Source: Bacillota bacterium (GTDB taxonomy: Bacteria > Bacillota > UBA4882 > UBA8346). Taken from it: a stretch of DNA of 9,461 nt. The first letter of the stretch is position 1. Each line of letters starts with the position of its first letter. A program made the translations under genes and the position numbers. The stretch spans positions 1 through 9,461 of the forward strand of contig JAEZKW010000029.1 in the NCBI GenBank assembly GCA_023415375.1. The letters are read 5' to 3'. This document shows positions 6,563 through 9,461 of this stretch, piece after piece. A model generated the notes under the pieces. That model did no database searches. It was not told the origin of the DNA and saw only the letters and a program-made list of their open reading frames with translations.

Positions 6563-7612
6563 ATGAGTATAACGATGAAAGATATTGCCAAAATGGTTGG
6601 GGTATCAACCAATACCGTCTCTCGGGCTTTAAACGGGAAGAAAGAAATCAGCGAGGAAACTCGGAAACGGATTACGGAAATTGCTGAAGAGTTGAATTAT
6701 ACGCCCAATCGTATTGCTGCCTCTTTAGCGGCTAAAAAAACAAAGACTATCGGGTTAATAACTTCAGATATCGAGGATCCGTTTCACGCGCGACAAGCGA
6801 GGGGCATCGAAGATATTGCCAGAGAACATGGGTACTCCGTAATTCTTTTTAATACGGACGAAAATCCTGAATCTGAAATCCAAGCAGTCAATACTTTTCG
6901 AAGCATTCGGGTGGCGGGAATTATTTTAAATTCAATTTTTCCGGGATTCAAACATATCGAAGGCCTCAAAAAACAAAATATTCCTTTTGTTTTACTAAAT
7001 AGACGTTTGCCTGACATTGATGCTGATTATGTGATTAATGATAATTTTAACGGCGCTTATGAAGCCACTAAGCATTTGATTCATTTGGGACATACCAGAA
7101 TTGGCATGATATTGGGACTGCAGCGCGTCACCAGCGTTTGGGATCGGTACACCGGATTTTCAAAAGCAATGAATGAAGCCGGGATTTCAATCAATAAGAA
7201 TTTCATCCTTCACGGCAAGAATCTAAAACCGGAAACCGGAAAGGAACTAACCGTGCAGATACTGGCTATGGAACCCCGACCGACCGCCATTTTGGCCTAT
7301 TGTGATACTCTGGCTATTGGCGCTTACGCTGCGGCCCATCAGATGAATTTATCAATTCCTAAGGACCTGGCCATTATTGGGTACGATGATATTTTATTCT
7401 CTTCATACTTGGAAGTTCCGCTAACAACACTGTCTCAACCGGCTTATAAAATGGGACAAGCTGCCTGCAACATCATTTTAGAAAAGATTAAATCGAACGA
7501 GGAGGGAGTGGAGAACAAGAACCTGCCGAAAAAGCATTTGACTTTTCAACCCCAGCTGGTTATTAGACAGTCTTGTGGTGCCTATTTAAGGCAAAATCAT
7601 GATGATATCTGA
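6563..7612 (+). CDS. LacI-family transcriptional regulator
   Basis: This is a cytoplasmic sugar-responsive DNA-binding protein, normally a repressor released by a ligand. The N-terminal LacI helix-turn-helix is complete: TMKDIAKMVGVSTNTVSRALNG, with recognition-helix residues Thr16, Asn17 and Arg21. A hinge helix (PNRIAASLAAKKT, 48-60) follows. The rest is a periplasmic-binding-protein-like effector domain: IGLITSDIEDPFHA, GAYEATKHLIHLGHTRIG, YCDTLAIGAYAAA and the late IIGYDDILFSSYLEVPLTT signature. The 349 residues are slightly long for the family because of a C-terminal tail after the RQSCG ending. GAGG at 6552-6555 supports ATG6563 over the in-frame ATG6575. An operator-like dyad directly upstream suggests autoregulation. 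The cupin and second binding-protein genes follow on the same strand and are its likely targets. The ligand is unknown. Confidence 0.95.
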   Translation: MSITMKDIAKMVGVSTNTVSRALNGKKEISEETRKRITEIAEELNYTPNRIAASLAAKKTKTIGLITSDIEDPFHARQARGIEDIAREHGYSVILFNTDENPESEIQAVNTFRSIRVAGIILNSIFPGFKHIEGLKKQNIPFVLLNRRLPDIDADYVINDNFNGAYEATKHLIHLGHTRIGMILGLQRVTSVWDRYTGFSKAMNEAGISINKNFILHGKNLKPETGKELTVQILAMEPRPTAILAYCDTLAIGAYAAAHQMNLSIPKDLAIIGYDDILFSSYLEVPLTTLSQPAYKMGQAACNIILEKIKSNEEGVENKNLPKKHLTFQPQLVIRQSCGAYLRQNHDDI

Positions 7613-7693
7613 TTTTTAGTGTAAGAGAGTTGAGATGGAATCGTATTGGATATCAATGATGGCTACATCACGAATGAAAAGGAGAAATCGACA

Positions 7694-8041
7694 ATGAAAC
7701 ATTTTCCGGATTTTTTTAAGAATGCCCTCAATCGGGTTCAAGATGCGCCCGAGGGAATGGAGGGGTATTGGTTTGAAGGCGAGGACGGCTGCCAGGTGGT
7801 TTTTTGGGAGAATACATCTGGGGGGACGGTGGCGCTTCACAAACATGATTTCTGGGAGTATTGCTATGTGGTGGAAGGTTGTTATGAGGGTATTGTCGAC
7901 GGGAAATCAATCGTACTGAATCCGGGCGATGAATGTGCCATTCCTCCGGGCGTTCTCCACGAAGGCAAACACAGTGCCAATTATCGCGCTATTGATATAT
8001 TCGGAGGCCCACGGTTCGTCCGGAATACTAAAAAGAATTGA
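7694..8041 (+). CDS. small single-domain cupin
   Basis: This is a 115-residue beta-barrel protein of the cupin superfamily. Cupin motif 1 is GGTVALHKHDFWEYCYVVEG, with likely metal ligands His49, His51 and Glu55. Motif 2 is GDECAIPPGVLHEG, with His89 as the fourth ligand. All four are present, so it probably binds a metal and may act as a sugar isomerase, dioxygenase-like enzyme or ligand sensor; the family is too diverse to choose. ATG7694 is preferred because AAAAGGAG (7677-7684) stands 9 nt upstream. An in-frame TTG at 7646 would add 16 residues but puts the SD inside the gene. It lies 81 bp after the lacI-type gene and 118 bp before the second binding-protein gene, probably in one operon. 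Cytoplasmic: no signal peptide is seen. Confidence 0.88.
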   Translation: MKHFPDFFKNALNRVQDAPEGMEGYWFEGEDGCQVVFWENTSGGTVALHKHDFWEYCYVVEGCYEGIVDGKSIVLNPGDECAIPPGVLHEGKHSANYRAIDIFGGPRFVRNTKKN

Positions 8042-8046
8042 TTTAG

Positions 8047-8094
8047 CCCCCCCATTTTGGTGTTGTACAGGGATTTTTAAGGAGAATGAGGGGG
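8047..8094 (+). promoter_or_regulatory. C-run/G-run hairpin in the leader of the second binding-protein gene
   Basis: CCCCCCCATT (8047-8056), just after the cupin stop, pairs with AATGAGGGGG (8085-8094) at nine of ten positions, with a 28-nt loop containing AAGGAG (8079-8084). It has no T tract, so it is not a rho-independent terminator. It could shape read-through or mRNA stability between cupin and binding protein, or control access to the G-rich SD-like segment. Confidence 0.35.
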
Positions 8095-8138
8095 TGAGAG
8101 AATCCAAAATTAATAGCGTTGGTTTTTTGTGCAGTTAA
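8094..8138 (+). CDS. weak candidate 14-residue leader peptide
   Basis: GTG at 8094 follows AAGGAG (8079-8084) at a 9-nt spacing and opens a frame of 14 codons (RESKINSVGFLCS) ending at TAA 8136-8138, before the true SD of the next gene. No family is recognisable. It is listed because its SD stands 81 nt upstream of the binding-protein start, much like the leader at 2227-2314. It may well be chance. Confidence 0.14.
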   Translation: MRESKINSVGFLCS

Positions 8139-8159
8139 ATAACGTATAAGGGGGAAGTA

Positions 8160-9455
8160 ATGATGAGACGTCCGGTTTTTATAGTCAGTTTAGTGGTAGC
8201 CATGTTTTTATTAGTACTTGCATCAGTATCAGCCAATACTACTATCAACGTTTGGACGGGTTTTCCGGAGCTTGAACCTTATTATAAATGGGCGGGTGCG
8301 GAATTTAGTAAGACTCACCCGGGGGTTACCGTTCAAGTTCTCAGCACCAGCTTACGGGAGTTTGAACAAAAACTGACCGCATCCATTCCGACTGGATCAG
8401 GTCCTGAAGTCTTTGATGTCGGTCCCTATATTGCAATTAAACTGGTTGATGCCGGTTTGCTCCCTGCCAATCCTAAAGACATGGATTCTTATCTGAAAAG
8501 CGGAGCTTGGAGCAAATTTGCCGTAAATTATTCCACGATTAAGGGCAAAACATACGGCATTCCCTTGATGAACGGTAGCCGGGCAGCTTTGTTCTATAAC
8601 AAAACCATGTTTAAAGAGGCCGGGCTTGATCCGAACAATCCTCCGAAAACTTTTCAGGAATTGTTACAAGCGGCACGAAAACTCACCAAATATGATAATA
8701 ATGGCAAAGTAGTCCGCAGCGGTCTTAGTTTAAGAATTTCCGGCGGTGGCAGCGGACTAACTGAAAAATTCCGGTTTGTACTTCATAATGCCGGCGGCGA
8801 TCTCATTGTGCCCGCCGGGAATGGTAAGTGGAAAAACGGTCTTAATAATAAGGCCGGCCGTGATGCGCTTCAATTCTATATTGATTGCCTGTACAAGTAT
8901 AAAGTTGATGACCCGCAGGTTAAACATGATTCCGACGCTTTCGTTACGGATACGACTGCGATGTTTATGCGCGAGAGTTGGGTAATTGGCGAGGTCAAAT
9001 CGAAAAATCCCAAATTGGACTATGGCGTTGTACCGATGCCCGCTTGGAAACGGCAAGATACATTGGCCCAACCTTGGTCGGTTTATATGTCGATGGAAGG
9101 TTCCAAATCAAAAGATGTCAGAGAATTTATGAAGTTTTTAACCAGCGCGGAAGCGGCGCCCAAACTTATCGAACTCACCGGATGGATACCGGAACGGACC
9201 TTTGATAACACATCTATATTAAAGGATAGTCCTCAATACCAAATCTTTATCAATCCACCCCAGAAAGTTGGGTTTTATGCTGATCCGGTAATGCCGGCGT
9301 TCGATGAAATCCAAACTAAAGTCACAGATAAGCTGGTTGAAGTTTTTCTTAACAGTAAACTGGTTGACAACCCGCAAGGTATTAAAAACGCTGTGAAAGA
9401 TATCGGGGATTTGGTCGATTCAATCCTAAAGCGCAATAATGCATATGGTAAATAA
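8160..9455 (+). CDS. second sugar ABC transporter solute-binding protein (family 1)
   Basis: This is the extracytoplasmic receptor of a second CUT1-type carbohydrate importer. Residues 1-25 are a signal peptide (MRRP, a long hydrophobic core, SVSA ahead of Asn26) with no lipobox Cys, as in the first binding protein. The mature chain opens with TTINVWTGFPE and carries typical family 1 segments: FSKTHPGVTVQVL, EVFDVGPYIAIKLVDAGLL, GIPLMNGSRAALFYNK, then KEAGLDPNNPPKT (GLDPN at 155-159), and later VREFMKFLTSAEAAPKLIELTG. The 431-residue length is complete. It shares the GLDPN segment with the protein encoded at 2307 but is otherwise clearly different, so it probably binds another sugar. GGGGG (8150-8154) can serve ATG8160 or ATG8163. 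The window ends six bases after the stop; permease genes would be expected next. Confidence 0.93.
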   Translation: MMRRPVFIVSLVVAMFLLVLASVSANTTINVWTGFPELEPYYKWAGAEFSKTHPGVTVQVLSTSLREFEQKLTASIPTGSGPEVFDVGPYIAIKLVDAGLLPANPKDMDSYLKSGAWSKFAVNYSTIKGKTYGIPLMNGSRAALFYNKTMFKEAGLDPNNPPKTFQELLQAARKLTKYDNNGKVVRSGLSLRISGGGSGLTEKFRFVLHNAGGDLIVPAGNGKWKNGLNNKAGRDALQFYIDCLYKYKVDDPQVKHDSDAFVTDTTAMFMRESWVIGEVKSKNPKLDYGVVPMPAWKRQDTLAQPWSVYMSMEGSKSKDVREFMKFLTSAEAAPKLIELTGWIPERTFDNTSILKDSPQYQIFINPPQKVGFYADPVMPAFDEIQTKVTDKLVEVFLNSKLVDNPQGIKNAVKDIGDLVDSILKRNNAYGK

Positions 9456-9461
9456 AAATTA

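Noticed and set aside
6469..6687. Open frame of 72 codons across the operator region and the start of the lacI-type gene
   Set aside because: Runs out of frame into a clear LacI helix-turn-helix coding region, and its N-terminal part is the operator dyad.
7646..7693. TTG start adding 16 residues to the cupin
   Set aside because: ATG7694 has a well-placed AAAAGGAG; the extension has no SD and adds residues not typical of the domain.
7635..7697. Twenty-codon ATG frame whose TGA overlaps the cupin start
   Set aside because: The SD candidate (GAGAG/TTGAG) is weak and the frame covers the good SD of the cupin gene; likely chance.
8757..9071. Antisense open frame of 104 codons inside the second binding-protein gene
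   Set aside because: Shadow of a strongly supported gene; no family features and no SD context.

Overview
The window holds sugar-uptake and carbohydrate-metabolism genes, all on the + strand, from what looks like a Bacillota (Firmicutes)-type bacterium. The pointers are strong purine-rich Shine-Dalgarno (SD) sequences (AAAGGAG, AGGAGG, GGGAGG), TTG/GTG start candidates, a NarL-type two-component pair, and CUT1-type sugar ABC genes with no local ATPase. Both solute-binding proteins have signal-peptidase-I type signal peptides with no lipobox Cys. That is unusual for a monoderm Firmicute and would suit a diderm lineage or a Thermotoga-like organism. The exact taxon cannot be settled from the sequence.

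Layout. (1) 139-2026: an overlapping pair encoding a six-TM sensor histidine kinase and a LuxR/NarL-type response regulator, followed by hairpins including a likely terminator (2096-2133). (2) 2307-6304: an operon of solute-binding protein, two inner-membrane permeases and a TIM-barrel epimerase that strongly resembles 5-keto-L-gluconate epimerase (IolO). It ends in a textbook rho-independent terminator (6342-6367). A 118-bp MITE-like imperfect palindrome (3595-3712) sits between the binding-protein gene and the first permease gene. (3) 6503-9455: a second unit, probably an operon, of a LacI-family repressor, a small cupin and a second sugar-binding protein. Its permeases presumably lie beyond the window. 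A long near-palindrome (6503-6542) with a PurR/LacI-like 16-bp core lies just upstream of the repressor gene and is the best operator candidate.

Working together: the two-component pair may sense an envelope or nutrient signal and control the first transporter. That transporter would import a carbohydrate, possibly an inositol- or uronate-related compound given the IolO-like enzyme, powered by a shared ATPase encoded elsewhere. The LacI protein probably represses its own operon, including the cupin and the second transporter, until a sugar ligand binds.

The most unusual signals are non-coding: the MITE-like hairpin inside the transporter operon, the extended operator whose outer arms would also sequester the lacI ribosome-binding site in RNA, and a leader carrying an SD-like site about 80 nt upstream of both binding-protein genes. 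No RNA genes, CRISPR arrays or transposase genes were seen.
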